This document shows, piece after piece, positions 7,623 through 17,130 of a stretch of DNA of 64,000 nt; position 1 is the first letter of the stretch; each line of letters opens with the position of its first letter. The position numbers and the translations under genes are program-made. Origin of the DNA: Streptomyces sp. QL37 (lineage in GTDB: Bacteria > Actinomycetota > Actinomycetes > Streptomycetales > Streptomycetaceae); NCBI RefSeq assembly GCF_002941025.1, contig NZ_PTJS01000001.1, forward strand, positions 4,278,001 to 4,342,000, given 5' to 3'. Below the pieces are notes generated by a model. The model had not been told where the DNA came from and did no database searches. It was given only the letters and a program-made list of their open reading frames with translations.

Positions 7623-9098
7623 GTGAGCATTCCCGAGCCTTTGGACGATCCCTGGGCCGATGTCGGTCCCAGTGACCGTCTGCCCGTCTCCCGTCAGCGC
7701 CGCGGAGAGGGCAAGGGGCGCGACGAGCAGCACGAGCGCGGCCGCGAGAGCGGCTGGGACGGCGGGTCGTCCGGCTTCGAGCGGGTGCCTCCGCAGGATC
7801 TCGACGCCGAGCAGTCCGTCCTCGGCGGCATGCTGCTCTCCAAGGACGCCATCGCGGACGTCGTGGAGATCATCAAGGGCCATGACTTCTACCGTCCGGC
7901 CCACGAGACCGTCTATACGGCGATCCTCGACCTCTACGCCAAGGGCGAGCCGGCCGACCCGATCACGGTGGCGGCCGAGCTGGTCAAGCGTGGCGAGATC
8001 ACCAAGGTCGGCGGAGCCCCGTATCTGCACACGCTGGTCCAGTCCGTGCCGACCGCGGCCAACGCGTCGTACTACGCGGAGATCGTCCACGAGCGGGCCG
8101 TGCTCCGGCGTCTCGTGGAGGCCGGCACCAAGATCACCCAGATGGGATACGCGGCCGACGGCGACGTCGACGAGATCGTCAACTCCGCGCAGGCCGAGAT
8201 CTACGCCGTCACGGAGCAGCGCACCAGCGAGGACTACCTGCCGCTCGGCGACATCATGGAAGGTGCCCTCGACGAGATCGAGGCCATCGGTTCCCGCAGC
8301 GGCGAGATGACGGGTGTTCCGACCGGATTCACCGATCTCGACTCCCTGACCAACGGCCTGCACCCCGGCCAGATGATCGTCATCGCCGCCCGCCCCGCCA
8401 TGGGTAAGTCGACCCTCGCCCTGGACTTCGCCCGGGCCTGCTCCATCAAGAGCAACCTGCCGAGCGTGATCTTCTCCCTGGAGATGGGGCGCAACGAGAT
8501 CGCGATGCGTCTGCTGTCCGCCGAGGCCCGGGTGGCGCTCCACCACATGCGCTCCGGGACGATGACGGACGAGGACTGGACGCGGCTGGCCCGTCGTATG
8601 CCGGACGTCTCGGCCGCGCCGCTCTACATCGACGATTCGCCGAACCTCTCGATGATGGAGATCCGCGCGAAGTGCCGCCGGCTCAAGCAGCGCAACGACC
8701 TCAAGCTCGTGGTCATCGACTATCTGCAGCTGATGCAGTCCGGCGGCGCCAAACGCGCGGAGAGCCGCCAGCAGGAGGTCTCGGACATGTCCCGAAACCT
8801 CAAGCTCCTCGCCAAGGAGCTGGAGCTTCCCGTGATCGCCCTGTCCCAGCTGAACCGTGGACCCGAACAGCGCACGGACAAGAAGCCGATGGTCTCCGAC
8901 CTGCGTGAGTCCGGCTCCATCGAGCAGGACGCCGACATGGTGATCCTGCTGCACCGCGAGGACGCGTACGAGAAGGAGTCACCGCGCGCGGGCGAGGCGG
9001 ACCTGATCGTGGCGAAGCACCGTAACGGCCCGACCGCGACGATCACCGTGGCCTTCCAGGGCCACTACTCCCGCTTCGTGGACATGGCCCAGACCTGA
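7623..9098 (+). CDS. dnaB: Replicative DNA helicase DnaB
   Basis: This 491-residue protein has an N-terminal DnaG-interacting helical domain (PPQDLDAEQSVLGGML onward), then a RecA-like motor. The P-loop ARPAMGKSTL carries Lys262, the Walker B region is LKLVVIDYLQLM, and SQLNRGPEQR and SDLRESGSIEQDADMV are the later helicase motifs. There is no intein. I start it at GTG 7623 (VSIPEPLDD) because GGGAGGAGG precedes it; the frame extends 15 codons further upstream without support. It unwinds DNA at the fork and loads primase. DnaA boxes lie about 200-270 bp upstream. Confidence 0.96.
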   Translation: MSIPEPLDDPWADVGPSDRLPVSRQRRGEGKGRDEQHERGRESGWDGGSSGFERVPPQDLDAEQSVLGGMLLSKDAIADVVEIIKGHDFYRPAHETVYTAILDLYAKGEPADPITVAAELVKRGEITKVGGAPYLHTLVQSVPTAANASYYAEIVHERAVLRRLVEAGTKITQMGYAADGDVDEIVNSAQAEIYAVTEQRTSEDYLPLGDIMEGALDEIEAIGSRSGEMTGVPTGFTDLDSLTNGLHPGQMIVIAARPAMGKSTLALDFARACSIKSNLPSVIFSLEMGRNEIAMRLLSAEARVALHHMRSGTMTDEDWTRLARRMPDVSAAPLYIDDSPNLSMMEIRAKCRRLKQRNDLKLVVIDYLQLMQSGGAKRAESRQQEVSDMSRNLKLLAKELELPVIALSQLNRGPEQRTDKKPMVSDLRESGSIEQDADMVILLHREDAYEKESPRAGEADLIVAKHRNGPTATITVAFQGHYSRFVDMAQT

Positions 9099-9117
9099 CG
9101 CGGGCGGGCGCAGGTCC

Positions 9118-10680
9118 TCAGATCCTCGTGTCGGGCTCCGAGGCCCGGTGTCGGATCGGGGGCCGGGCAGGCACGACTGATGCGAGGAGTCCGCTCCAGG
9201 CCTGTCGTTCCTGGCTGCGGGGGTCGTCGACCTGGAGCCACTCGGTGCCGATGCGCATGGTCGCCCTGCGCCGTGTGTCGTACGGGTCCCAGCCGGGACT
9301 GCCCGTCCTGGCGAACCGGACCCAGGTCTCGTGCACGCGGGCGGCGACGTCCGCAGGGGGGATGCCGGGGCCGAGCAGGGCGGCGGGGCCGTGCAGCCGG
9401 GGAAGGTGCGCGAGGTCGAAGACGAAGGGCAGCTCCACCGCGTGGGTGGCGCCGAGCTCTCCGTCCAGGGACTGGGAGCGCCAGGCGAACTCGTACGCGT
9501 AGGTGGCGGACAGCGGTCGCGCGGCATGGGCGTCGGCCAGGGCCCAGCTTCCCGCACCGAACAGCGCGTCGCCCATGACGGCGGAGCGCAGCTCGCCGGG
9601 AGACGCCTCGGGGCGTGTCCTGCGGTAGGTGTCGACGAGTCGTGCCGGATCGGGGTGGGAGCGCGCCGCCGCGTCGGCTACATCGGCGGCGGTCGAGGTG
9701 GCGTACCTGTCCACCGGGACCAGGTAGAGGTTTCCCTCCTCGGCGTTGGTCCCGATGAGCAGGTCGACGTCGGCGCCGAGGCCGGCGGCGACCGATTCGG
9801 CCGGCTGCGTGTCGAGGACGAGGCTGAAGGGACTCAGTCCGATCAGCGGGTCGTGACGGCTCTCGGTCCGCAGGTCGATGCCGGCGAGCCCGGAGGCGGC
9901 CTCGACCAGGCGCTCGTCGGAGATCCCCGCGAAGGCGTCGATGCGGGGGCCGATGCCCAGGGCCTCGGCCGCTGCCCGGGTGACGCGGGCGGCCTGCTCG
10001 GTGGTGAACGCCCCCAGGCCGCTGCCGCTCTGGACGATCGCCCGGTGGAAGAGACCCGCGGCTTCGGGGGTGGCGAGGACGCCACCGACGATGGTCGCCC
10101 CGGCGGACTGGCCGAAGAGGGTGACGTTGTGCGGGTCACCGCCGAAGGCGGCGATGTTCTCCCGTACCCAGCGCAGCGCGGCGACGACGTCGAGCATGCC
10201 GCGGTTGGACGGAGCGCCGGGGACGTCGAGGAACCCGGCGATTCCCAGCCGGTAGTTGAGGGTGACGAGGACGACGCCGTCACGTGCGAAGGGAACGCCG
10301 TCGTAGAGGGCGGACCGGGTCGATCCGGCGACGAATCCGCCGCCGTGGACGAACACCATCACCGGCAGGTCCGTGCCGGCCGCGTCGGGCGTGAAGACGT
10401 TGACGGTGAGGTAGTCCTCCCCCCTGCTCCAGCCGGACCCGAAGTAGGGGGACATGTCCACGCGGCCGAGACCGCGCTCGGACTGCGGTGCGTTGGGCCC
10501 CGGCACGGTGGCGTCCCGTACGCCCTGCCACGGCTCGTGCGGTTCCGGCGGGGCGAACCGGCCGGCGCCGCGGGGCGGGGCGGCGTAGGGGATGTTCAGA
10601 AACGTGGTGGTGTCGCCCTGGCGCAGGCCGCGGACCGCGCCTTGCGCCGTGGTCACGACGGGGTCGGGGTGGTGGTTCAC
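9118..10680 (-). CDS. Type B carboxylesterase
   Basis: This 520-residue alpha/beta hydrolase has PVMVFVHGGGFVAGS as the oxyanion-hole region and GQSAG as the nucleophile elbow, with Ser192. SRGEDYLTVNVFTP is the second family signature (EDCLYLNV-like, with the usual Cys replaced by Tyr). No signal peptide is visible, so it is probably cytoplasmic. I chose GTG 10678-10680 (VNHHPDP) because AAAGGA lies just upstream; the longer frame encodes only low-complexity residues. It follows the metallo-beta-lactamase-fold gene by 22 bp on the same strand, so the two are likely one transcript. Substrate unknown. Confidence 0.85.
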   Translation of the reverse strand: MNHHPDPVVTTAQGAVRGLRQGDTTTFLNIPYAAPPRGAGRFAPPEPHEPWQGVRDATVPGPNAPQSERGLGRVDMSPYFGSGWSRGEDYLTVNVFTPDAAGTDLPVMVFVHGGGFVAGSTRSALYDGVPFARDGVVLVTLNYRLGIAGFLDVPGAPSNRGMLDVVAALRWVRENIAAFGGDPHNVTLFGQSAGATIVGGVLATPEAAGLFHRAIVQSGSGLGAFTTEQAARVTRAAAEALGIGPRIDAFAGISDERLVEAASGLAGIDLRTESRHDPLIGLSPFSLVLDTQPAESVAAGLGADVDLLIGTNAEEGNLYLVPVDRYATSTAADVADAAARSHPDPARLVDTYRRTRPEASPGELRSAVMGDALFGAGSWALADAHAARPLSATYAYEFAWRSQSLDGELGATHAVELPFVFDLAHLPRLHGPAALLGPGIPPADVAARVHETWVRFARTGSPGWDPYDTRRRATMRIGTEWLQVDDPRSQERQAWSGLLASVVPARPPIRHRASEPDTRI

Positions 10681-10702
10681 GGTGGTTCCTTTCGGTGCGG
10701 AC

Positions 10703-11617
10703 TCAGGCCTGCTGGGTGTACGGGGTGAAGGGGGCCCAGCCCTTGATGGCGAACTTCTCGCCCTCACGCGCCACTTCGGCGGCGCCGTGGCCGCCCAGGT
10801 GCGCCGGGATCACGAGTGCGTGGTTGTCGGCCGCCCAGCCGAGCACCTTGCGGCGGGTGGCGCGGGCGCCCGCGGGGTCCTCGCAGAAGCAGCTGTTGGC
10901 GTCCGGTTCCAGGATCTGTACCGGGTTGTGCAGCAGGTCGCCGACGAACACCGCGCGGTCCGTCCCGGAGGTGAGCGTCAGGACGGAGGAGCCGGGGGTG
11001 TGCCCGGGAGCCGCGTCCAGGCGCAGACCGGCGTCGATCCGGTGGCTGTTCTCCCACAACAGTGTCTGCCCGGCCCGGTGGACCGGGGCGACGCTGTCCT
11101 CGAACACGTTCTGGTTGCCTCGGCCGAGCAGCGGCTGATGGCCGTTCTCGGGATTCCAGAAGTCGAAGTCGTCCTTCGGCATCAGATAGGTGGCGTTGGG
11201 GAAAGTGGGCACCCACTGCCGGCCGTCGAGGTAGGTGTTCCAGCCGACGTGATCGACGTGGAGATGTGTGTTGATGACGATGTCCACGTCCTCGGGACCG
11301 ACTCCGGCCCGGGCGAGAGCGGCGAGGAAATCAGTCTCGCGGTGGCTCCAGACCGGCGCGTACGGGCGCTCCTTGTGGTTGCCGACGCCGGTGTCGACGA
11401 GGATGGTCCTGCCCTCGCTGCGCAGCAGCCAGGTCTGGATCGCGGAGTTCACGATGTTGGTGTCGGAGTCCAGGAAATGCGGGGTCAGCCAGGAGGCGGC
11501 GTCGTCCCACGCTTCCTTCGGGGCTTCCGGGAAAAATGTCTCGGGCGTCATCTCGACGGAGCCGAAGTATTCCCGTACCCGGGTGATGCTGACGTTCCCG
11601 AGCGTGATGTCGTCCAT
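10703..11617 (-). CDS. Metallo-beta-lactamase-fold hydrolase
   Basis: This 304-residue protein carries the zinc motif THLHVDHVGW, followed by AAPGHTPGS and VFVGDLLHNP, which supply the other metal ligands. The GHTPGS pattern is common in quinoprotein relay/AHL-lactonase-like members rather than true beta-lactamases. Residues WLLRSEGRTILVDTGVG form the second strand pair. ATG 11615-11617 (MDDITLGN) has AGGAC upstream. It is the first gene of a pair with the esterase and is divergent from the LuxR regulator, which may control both. The scissile substrate, perhaps a lactone or ester, is a guess. Confidence 0.82.
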   Translation of the reverse strand: MDDITLGNVSITRVREYFGSVEMTPETFFPEAPKEAWDDAASWLTPHFLDSDTNIVNSAIQTWLLRSEGRTILVDTGVGNHKERPYAPVWSHRETDFLAALARAGVGPEDVDIVINTHLHVDHVGWNTYLDGRQWVPTFPNATYLMPKDDFDFWNPENGHQPLLGRGNQNVFEDSVAPVHRAGQTLLWENSHRIDAGLRLDAAPGHTPGSSVLTLTSGTDRAVFVGDLLHNPVQILEPDANSCFCEDPAGARATRRKVLGWAADNHALVIPAHLGGHGAAEVAREGEKFAIKGWAPFTPYTQQA

Positions 11618-11683
11618 GAGGTGTCCTGGGGGTTCAGGGGGATTTCCTGAACCGTACGAGCGGGCTTGTCGGCCGGGGTATCC

Positions 11684-11693
11684 GTCACGTGAC
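11684..11693. promoter_or_regulatory. Palindrome GTCACGTGAC in a divergent promoter region
   Basis: This perfect 10-bp palindrome lies between the start of the metallo-beta-lactamase-fold gene (11617) and the start of the LAL regulator (11761). It is a plausible operator for the regulator. It shares CACGTG with parS but lacks the flanking bases. Confidence 0.35.
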
Positions 11694-11760
11694 TGCACCT
11701 GCTCACAGCGCCGCTTGTAGCCTGGGTGGGGCATGGAGAGCCACGATTCCTGGAGACCCC

Positions 11761-14568
11761 GTGGGCGAGCGCACAGGCGACCTCGGTGCGGTCACGAGCC
11801 CGGAGCCGGTTTCGGGGGAACCGCTCGTCGGCCGGGATGCCGAGCTGGGACGCCTCCTTCGTGCGGTGGAGGGCTCGGCGTCGGCCGACCCGGTGCTGAT
11901 GCTGGTCGGCGGCATGGGCACGGGGAAGAGCGCGCTGCTGGACCGTGCGGTGCGCCGGGCAGGGGCCAGTGGCGCTCGCGTACTGCACGCCGAGGGCAGC
12001 GAGTCGGAGTCGAGCCTCGCGTTCTCCGCCCTCCATCAGCTGCTCCGGCCGGTGTCGGCCGAGGTGGACCGACTGCCGGCGAGGCAGCGCGCGGCGATAC
12101 AGGACGCCTTCGGCACGGGACCAGCCACGCTCCAGCAGCCGAGCGCACCCGATCTCATGCTGATCGGGGTCGGTGTGCTGAGCGTGCTGTCGGCCCTGGG
12201 CGACCGGCAGCCCGTGCTCGTTGTGCTCGACGACGCCCAGTGGTTCGACCGTGCTTCCCTGGACGCGCTGGCCTTCGTCGCCAGAAGGCTGGAAGGTGAA
12301 CCGGTCACGATGCTGGTCGCCGTCCGTGGCGGTGGTCTCCCTCCAGGATTCGACGCCCAGGTGCCGACGCTCACCCTGGGCCCGCTCGACGGCGTCGCGG
12401 CCGATCGGCTGCTGGACCTTCAGCCGACGATTCCCACGGGTCGCATCAGGGCGCGGATCCTCGACCAGGCAGGCGGCAACCCGCTGGCACTGGTGGAACT
12501 GACAAGAGCGGTCACCGCCCAGGACACGGGATCGGGCCCGCCGGCCGAGGGGCCGCTCCCGGTCACCGATCGCCTCGACCGGATCTTCGTCTCCCGTCTG
12601 CACGGCCTCCCCGCTGCCACGACACACGCCCTGCTGCTCCTGGCGGCGATGGACAGCGTCGACTCCGCTGTCGCCGTCTCGGCCGGGCTGCCGCACGCCG
12701 CGGACGACGTCTGGCTGCCCGCCTCGCAAGCCGGGCTGGTCCGGCGGACCGGGCAGGACCTCCGGTTCCGTCACCCGCTGGTGCGGTCCGCCGTGTACCA
12801 CGCCGCGTCCTCGGGCGCCCGGCGCGAGGCCCACCTCGCGCTCGCCGATCTGCTGCGGCACGAGCCGGACCGGCGTGCCTGGCATCTGGCCGCCGCCTGC
12901 CCGGGCCCGGACGCGGCCGTGTCGGCGGAGCTGGAGCGGACCGCCGGCCGGGCTCGAAGCCGCGGCGGCCACGCGGCGGCGGCCAAGGCGCTGCAGCGCG
13001 CGGCGGAGCTCGCACCGGGACGCGAGGAAAGCGCCCGGCTGCTGGTCAAAGCGGCGTCAGCGGCCGTGTTCACGGGGGACCTCGCCTGGGTCGAGGAACT
13101 GGCCGCCGCGGCACGTGCGCGCACCGACGACCCGTCGCTGCTGGCGTCCGCGGCCGTGCAGACCGGACGGCTGGCGGTCCTGACCGTGCGCCACGCCACG
13201 GTCTTCTCCCGACTGATCCACGCTGCGGAGCAGTTGGCGGCCCGCCAGCCGGCCGCCGCGCTCGACCTCCTGGCCGGCGCCGCCGTGGTCCGCTTCTACT
13301 CCGGAGAGGACACCCAGCGCCACCGCGTCCAGGACATCCTGGGGCGTATCCCCGAGGGAACCGCACCCGGGGACCGGCGCATCTGGGTACGGGCCGTGAC
13401 CGACCCCTTCGCCGGCCGGGCGGAACTCGTCTCCCTGCTCCCGCGGCTGGCCGCCGAGGCGGAGACCCGGCCGGAGCAGCTCACGGCCGTCGGGATCATG
13501 GCGTGGCTGCTCGACGAGACCCCGCGGGCCGTCCGGGCCTTCGACGAGGCCTTCGACGGCTCGCGGGCACAGGGAGGTCTGCCGGAGGGGCTGGGCGGCG
13601 CGGTCGCCTGGGCCTATACGGAAAGAGGACGGTGGGACCAGGCCCGTGAGGCCTGCGCCCGCACCACAGCGGTCGGCCGAGCCGCCGGCCTCGACCACGC
13701 CGTGGCCTGTGCGGCAACGGTGGATGCCATCGTTCTGGCCTACCAGGGTGATTCCGCGACGGCCCGCGCCAGGGCCGATCAGGCGCTGGCCATGATCGAT
13801 CCGCTGGAGAGCCGCTCGGTCCTCGTCTACGCCCGTCGTGCGCTCGGTGCCGCGGCCGCCGCGGAAGGCGCATACGAGACCGCCTACGAACAGCTCCGCA
13901 TGGTCTTCACGGCCGACGGAGCGCCCGTGCACTACCACGCCTCCTACCCTGCCGTCGCGGATCTGGCCGCAGCGGCCATGCGCAGCGGCCACAGGGAGGA
14001 AGCCGCAGCAATCGTCGAGCGCTGCGCCCGATCGCTCGGGGAGGACGTCTCACCCCGGCTGCGCGCGCTGATCAGCCGGGCCCGTGGCCTGCTGGCCGAC
14101 CCCGGGGACGCCGAACCGCACTTCCGGGCAGCCCTGGCCGATCCGGTGCTCGAGCACTGGCCCTTCGAACGCGCCCAGACCCTGCTCGACCTCGCCGAGT
14201 GGCTGCGCCGCTGTCGGCGTATCTCAGAGGCCCGGGCGCCGCTCACCGAGGCCCTGGAGACCTTCCGGCGTCTGGGCGCCCGTCCGTGGATCGAGCGTGC
14301 GCGGGCCGAATCGCGTGCTGCGGGCCTGGACGTCGCGGACACGGCTCCCGACGCGCTCGCCGAACTCTCGCCGCAACAGCGGCAGATCATCAGGCTCGCC
14401 GCCCGCGGGCTGACCAATCGTGAGATCGGGGAGAGGCTCTTCCTCTCCCCGCGCACGGTCGGCTCGCACCTCTACCGCAGCTTCCCCAAGCTGGGCGTCA
14501 CCGCCCGCTCCCAGCTTCGCGACCTCATCGAGGGCAGCGAAGCGGTGGCGCTCATGCCGTCTTCCTGA
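11761..14568 (+). CDS. LAL-type LuxR-family regulator with ATPase domain
   Basis: This 935-residue regulator has an AAA/STAND ATPase near the N-terminus with P-loop GGMGTGKSALL (Lys56) and a Walker-B-like VLVVLDDAQWFDRASLDAL. A long alpha-helical TPR-like middle follows, rich in Ala and Arg. The C-terminal LuxR HTH is LSPQQRQIIRLAARGLTNREIGERLFLSPRTVGSHLYR. Such MalT/LAL proteins activate transcription when ligand and ATP are bound. I start it at GTG 11761, with GGAGA upstream; the frame extends further without homology. It is divergent from the metallo-beta-lactamase/esterase pair, the likeliest target. Confidence 0.87.
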   Translation: MGERTGDLGAVTSPEPVSGEPLVGRDAELGRLLRAVEGSASADPVLMLVGGMGTGKSALLDRAVRRAGASGARVLHAEGSESESSLAFSALHQLLRPVSAEVDRLPARQRAAIQDAFGTGPATLQQPSAPDLMLIGVGVLSVLSALGDRQPVLVVLDDAQWFDRASLDALAFVARRLEGEPVTMLVAVRGGGLPPGFDAQVPTLTLGPLDGVAADRLLDLQPTIPTGRIRARILDQAGGNPLALVELTRAVTAQDTGSGPPAEGPLPVTDRLDRIFVSRLHGLPAATTHALLLLAAMDSVDSAVAVSAGLPHAADDVWLPASQAGLVRRTGQDLRFRHPLVRSAVYHAASSGARREAHLALADLLRHEPDRRAWHLAAACPGPDAAVSAELERTAGRARSRGGHAAAAKALQRAAELAPGREESARLLVKAASAAVFTGDLAWVEELAAAARARTDDPSLLASAAVQTGRLAVLTVRHATVFSRLIHAAEQLAARQPAAALDLLAGAAVVRFYSGEDTQRHRVQDILGRIPEGTAPGDRRIWVRAVTDPFAGRAELVSLLPRLAAEAETRPEQLTAVGIMAWLLDETPRAVRAFDEAFDGSRAQGGLPEGLGGAVAWAYTERGRWDQAREACARTTAVGRAAGLDHAVACAATVDAIVLAYQGDSATARARADQALAMIDPLESRSVLVYARRALGAAAAAEGAYETAYEQLRMVFTADGAPVHYHASYPAVADLAAAAMRSGHREEAAAIVERCARSLGEDVSPRLRALISRARGLLADPGDAEPHFRAALADPVLEHWPFERAQTLLDLAEWLRRCRRISEARAPLTEALETFRRLGARPWIERARAESRAAGLDVADTAPDALAELSPQQRQIIRLAARGLTNREIGERLFLSPRTVGSHLYRSFPKLGVTARSQLRDLIEGSEAVALMPSS

Positions 14569-14694
14569 GATTTACCGGCCGGGGCTCTCATCTTCTGCGT
14601 ATGCGCAAGGGCACCGCGCTGGGACGGAGGCGCGACACGGACGAGAGCCTGAGAACCCGCAGGTCACCGTCCGTATGTCAGGGCGCGCGAGATC

Positions 14695-15423
14695 CTACGG
14701 CTGTGTCACGGGCAGGCACTCGGCGAGCAGGCCGACGACGTCGCGCCAGGCTCGTTGCGCGTGCTGCGGGTGGTGGCCGACGCCGGGGAGCACGGTCTGG
14801 TCCACCGGCGGGTGGTGGAAGGCGTGCAGGGCTCCGCCGTAGACCACGATGCGCCAGTCCACACCTGCGGCCTGCATCTCGGCGGCGAAGGCGTCCCGTT
14901 GCTCCGGGGGCATGATCGGGTCCTCCGATCCGACCCCCGCCCATACGGGGCAACTGATGCGCGCCGCCTCGCCCGGACGCCCCGTGGTCAGGGCGTTGAC
15001 CGTCCCGATCGCGCGCAGGCCGACGCCGTCGCGCCCGAGTTCCAGCGCGATCGCACCCCCGGTGCCGTAGCCGACAGCGGCGATGCGGTCGGGGTCGGTC
15101 CGCGGTTCGGCGCGCAGCGCATCGAGGGCCGCGTGCCCGATGCCCCGCATCCGGCCGGGATCGGCGAGCAAGGGGGTCACGCGCGCCAGCATCTCCTGCG
15201 GGTCGGTGTACCAGCGCCCGCCGTGGATGTCGAAGGCCAGTGCCACGTAGCCCAGTTCGGCGAGGGCGTCCGCCCGACGGCGCTGGAAGTCGTTCAGGCC
15301 CGGCCCCTCCGGACCGATCAGGACCGCGGGCCGACGGCCGGTACCGGCGGGGAGCGCGAGGTGGCCGATCATCGTCAGGCCGTCGGCGGGGTAGTGGACC
15401 GTGCGCGTGGTGACCGTCGTCAT
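14695..15423 (-). CDS. Dienelactone-hydrolase-family protein lacking the usual nucleophile
   Basis: This 242-residue alpha/beta hydrolase has the DLH framework: RPAVLIGPEGPGLNDFQRRRA at the oxyanion side, SEDPIMPPEQRDAF at the acid region and GGALHAFHHP at the catalytic-His region. The nucleophile elbow, normally G-x-C/S-x-G-G, reads VGYGTGG, with Gly in place of Cys or Ser. The fold is intact, so this is either a non-hydrolytic relative or it uses another residue. It converges on the LAL gene and is divergent from the serine hydrolase at 15704. Confidence 0.8.
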   Translation of the reverse strand: MTTVTTRTVHYPADGLTMIGHLALPAGTGRRPAVLIGPEGPGLNDFQRRRADALAELGYVALAFDIHGGRWYTDPQEMLARVTPLLADPGRMRGIGHAALDALRAEPRTDPDRIAAVGYGTGGAIALELGRDGVGLRAIGTVNALTTGRPGEAARISCPVWAGVGSEDPIMPPEQRDAFAAEMQAAGVDWRIVVYGGALHAFHHPPVDQTVLPGVGHHPQHAQRAWRDVVGLLAECLPVTQP

Positions 15424-15463
15424 GAGACGGGACTGTAGTGACGGCCGAGCCCGGACGGGCCGG

Positions 15464-15521
15464 TCTTAGCCCCGGGCAGAACGGTGCGGGCCTGTCTCAG
15501 CCCTGGGCAGAACGTGCGGCC
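15464..15521. repeat. Two imperfect direct repeats of about 28 bp
   Basis: Copy 1 (15464-15492) and copy 2 (15495-15521) both follow the pattern TCTYAGCCCYGGGCAGAAC followed by GTGCGG, in tandem at a 31-base period. They lie in the 280-bp divergent region between the DLH-like and serine hydrolase genes. They could be operator repeats or a recent local duplication. Confidence 0.6.
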
Positions 15522-15703
15522 GGTCCAGGGACGGGTCAGTCACCAGCCGGCACCTCGGAGAGCGTGCGCGTCTTCGACGACCGGGTGCTCGTCAGGACGT
15601 TCAGCCGCACACGCTGATCACGGTTCGCAATGGCCACGGGGGAGGCTCAGGCGGGCCGCCGAATGGGTTCGTCAAGCCGATGAGGCGCGGGTCATGCTTG
15701 GGC

Positions 15704-17083
15704 ATGACCTCTTCCGAAGCTCTGCTCCCCAGCACCCGGCGTGCCCTGCTGCACCGTGTCGCCACCGCGCAGTCCGAAGGCCGGACCCCCTCCCTCGTCG
15801 CCGCGGTGCGGAGGGAGGGGAAGATCGCCTGGAGCGGTGCCCGTAGCTGTGTGGAAGGCCACGAGCCCGATGGTGATACGCAGTTCAGGATCGGCTCCAT
15901 CACCAAGACGTTCACCGCTGTGCTGGTCATGCGCCTGCGTGACGAGGGGCTGCTGGATCTGGACGATCCCCTGGAGAAGTACCTGCCGGGCACGGACGTC
16001 GGGCACCTGACCGTATTCCAACTGCTGGGCCACAGCGGGGGGCTGGCAGCAGAGACGCCCGCCCCCTGGTGGGAGAGGACCCCGGGCTCCACGCGGCCGG
16101 AGCTGGCGGATGTGCTCGGCGAGAGGCCGGTGATCCACCCGTCCGGCCACGGGCACCACTACTCCAACCCGGGTTACACACTGCTCGGCTCGCTCGTGGA
16201 GAGACTGCGCGGGGAATCCTGGGCGGAGGCGCTGCGCCACGAGATTCTGGAACCGCTGGGGATGGACCGTACGAGTCCGGAGGCGCGAGCCCCGCACGCA
16301 GGCGGATGGGCCGTCCACCCCTGGGCCGACGTCATGCTGCCCGAGCCGGCAGAGGACCTCGGACTGATGGCACCGGCCGGTCAGCTCTGGTCGACCACCA
16401 CGGACCTGCTCCGCTTCGCGGCCTTTCTGGCTCAAGGCGACGAACGGGTGCTCCGTGCGGCCTCGGTCGCGGAGATGCGCGCCCCCGCCGCCCCACCCGA
16501 AGCAGGAGACTGGGCCGGAACGTACGGCCTCGGCCTCCAGGCCCTACGACGCGGGAACCGTACGCTCATCGGCCATTCGGGATCGCTCCCCGGCTTCCTG
16601 GCCACGCTGTTGTTCAGCGTCGAGGACGACGTGGCGGCCGTGGTGCTCTCGAACGCCACCTCGGGCCCCCTGACCGGTACGGTGGCCGCGGATCTCGTGC
16701 AGATCGTCGCCGACGCGGAGCCGAGGATCCCGGAGCCTTGGCGCCCGCTGCCCGAGGTCGACCAGAAACTGCTCGCGCTGACGGGTCCTTGGTACTGGGG
16801 CACGCAGGTCCACGCCCTGAAGCTGCTCGCTGACGGGGGCCTCGAGTTTCAGCCGTTGCGGGGCGCCGGTCGCGCGGCCCGGTTCCGTCCACGCCCCGAC
16901 GGGACCTGGACGGGCCTCAACGGCTACTACGCGGGGGAGACGCTCAGGGTCGTACGCGCCGATGACGGCACCGTGGACCATCTCGACCTGGGGTCGTTCG
17001 TCTTCACCCGGGAGCCGTACGAGCGGAGTGCGGAGATTCCTGGTGGGGTGGACGAGGGCGGTTGGCGAGGGCTCGCCCTCTGA
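15704..17083 (+). CDS. Class C beta-lactamase-like serine hydrolase
   Basis: This 459-residue protein has the three active-site elements of the beta-lactamase/DD-peptidase/esterase superfamily: Ser65-x2-Lys68 in GSITKTF, Tyr153-Ser-Asn155 in YSNPGY, and a late HSGSLPGF in place of KTG. LLGHSGGL is also typical. The last 110 residues form an extra beta-rich domain. No signal peptide is visible, so it is unlikely to be an exported beta-lactamase; it may be an intracellular esterase or peptidase. ATG 15704 (MTSSEAL) fits homology, though no good ribosome binding site precedes it; an ATG eight codons upstream is possible. Confidence 0.83.
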   Translation: MTSSEALLPSTRRALLHRVATAQSEGRTPSLVAAVRREGKIAWSGARSCVEGHEPDGDTQFRIGSITKTFTAVLVMRLRDEGLLDLDDPLEKYLPGTDVGHLTVFQLLGHSGGLAAETPAPWWERTPGSTRPELADVLGERPVIHPSGHGHHYSNPGYTLLGSLVERLRGESWAEALRHEILEPLGMDRTSPEARAPHAGGWAVHPWADVMLPEPAEDLGLMAPAGQLWSTTTDLLRFAAFLAQGDERVLRAASVAEMRAPAAPPEAGDWAGTYGLGLQALRRGNRTLIGHSGSLPGFLATLLFSVEDDVAAVVLSNATSGPLTGTVAADLVQIVADAEPRIPEPWRPLPEVDQKLLALTGPWYWGTQVHALKLLADGGLEFQPLRGAGRAARFRPRPDGTWTGLNGYYAGETLRVVRADDGTVDHLDLGSFVFTREPYERSAEIPGGVDEGGWRGLAL

Positions 17084-17098
17084 GGGGCGCGGGCCGGT

Positions 17099-17112
17099 GT
17101 TTCACGTGAAAC
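17099..17112. promoter_or_regulatory. parS site 3 (ParB binding)
   Basis: This exact GTTTCACGTGAAAC sits inside an extended palindrome GTGTTTCACGTGAAACAC (17097-17114). It is intergenic between two convergent genes. Confidence 0.95.
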
Positions 17113-17130
17113 ACCCTTGGTGGCAGGGGA

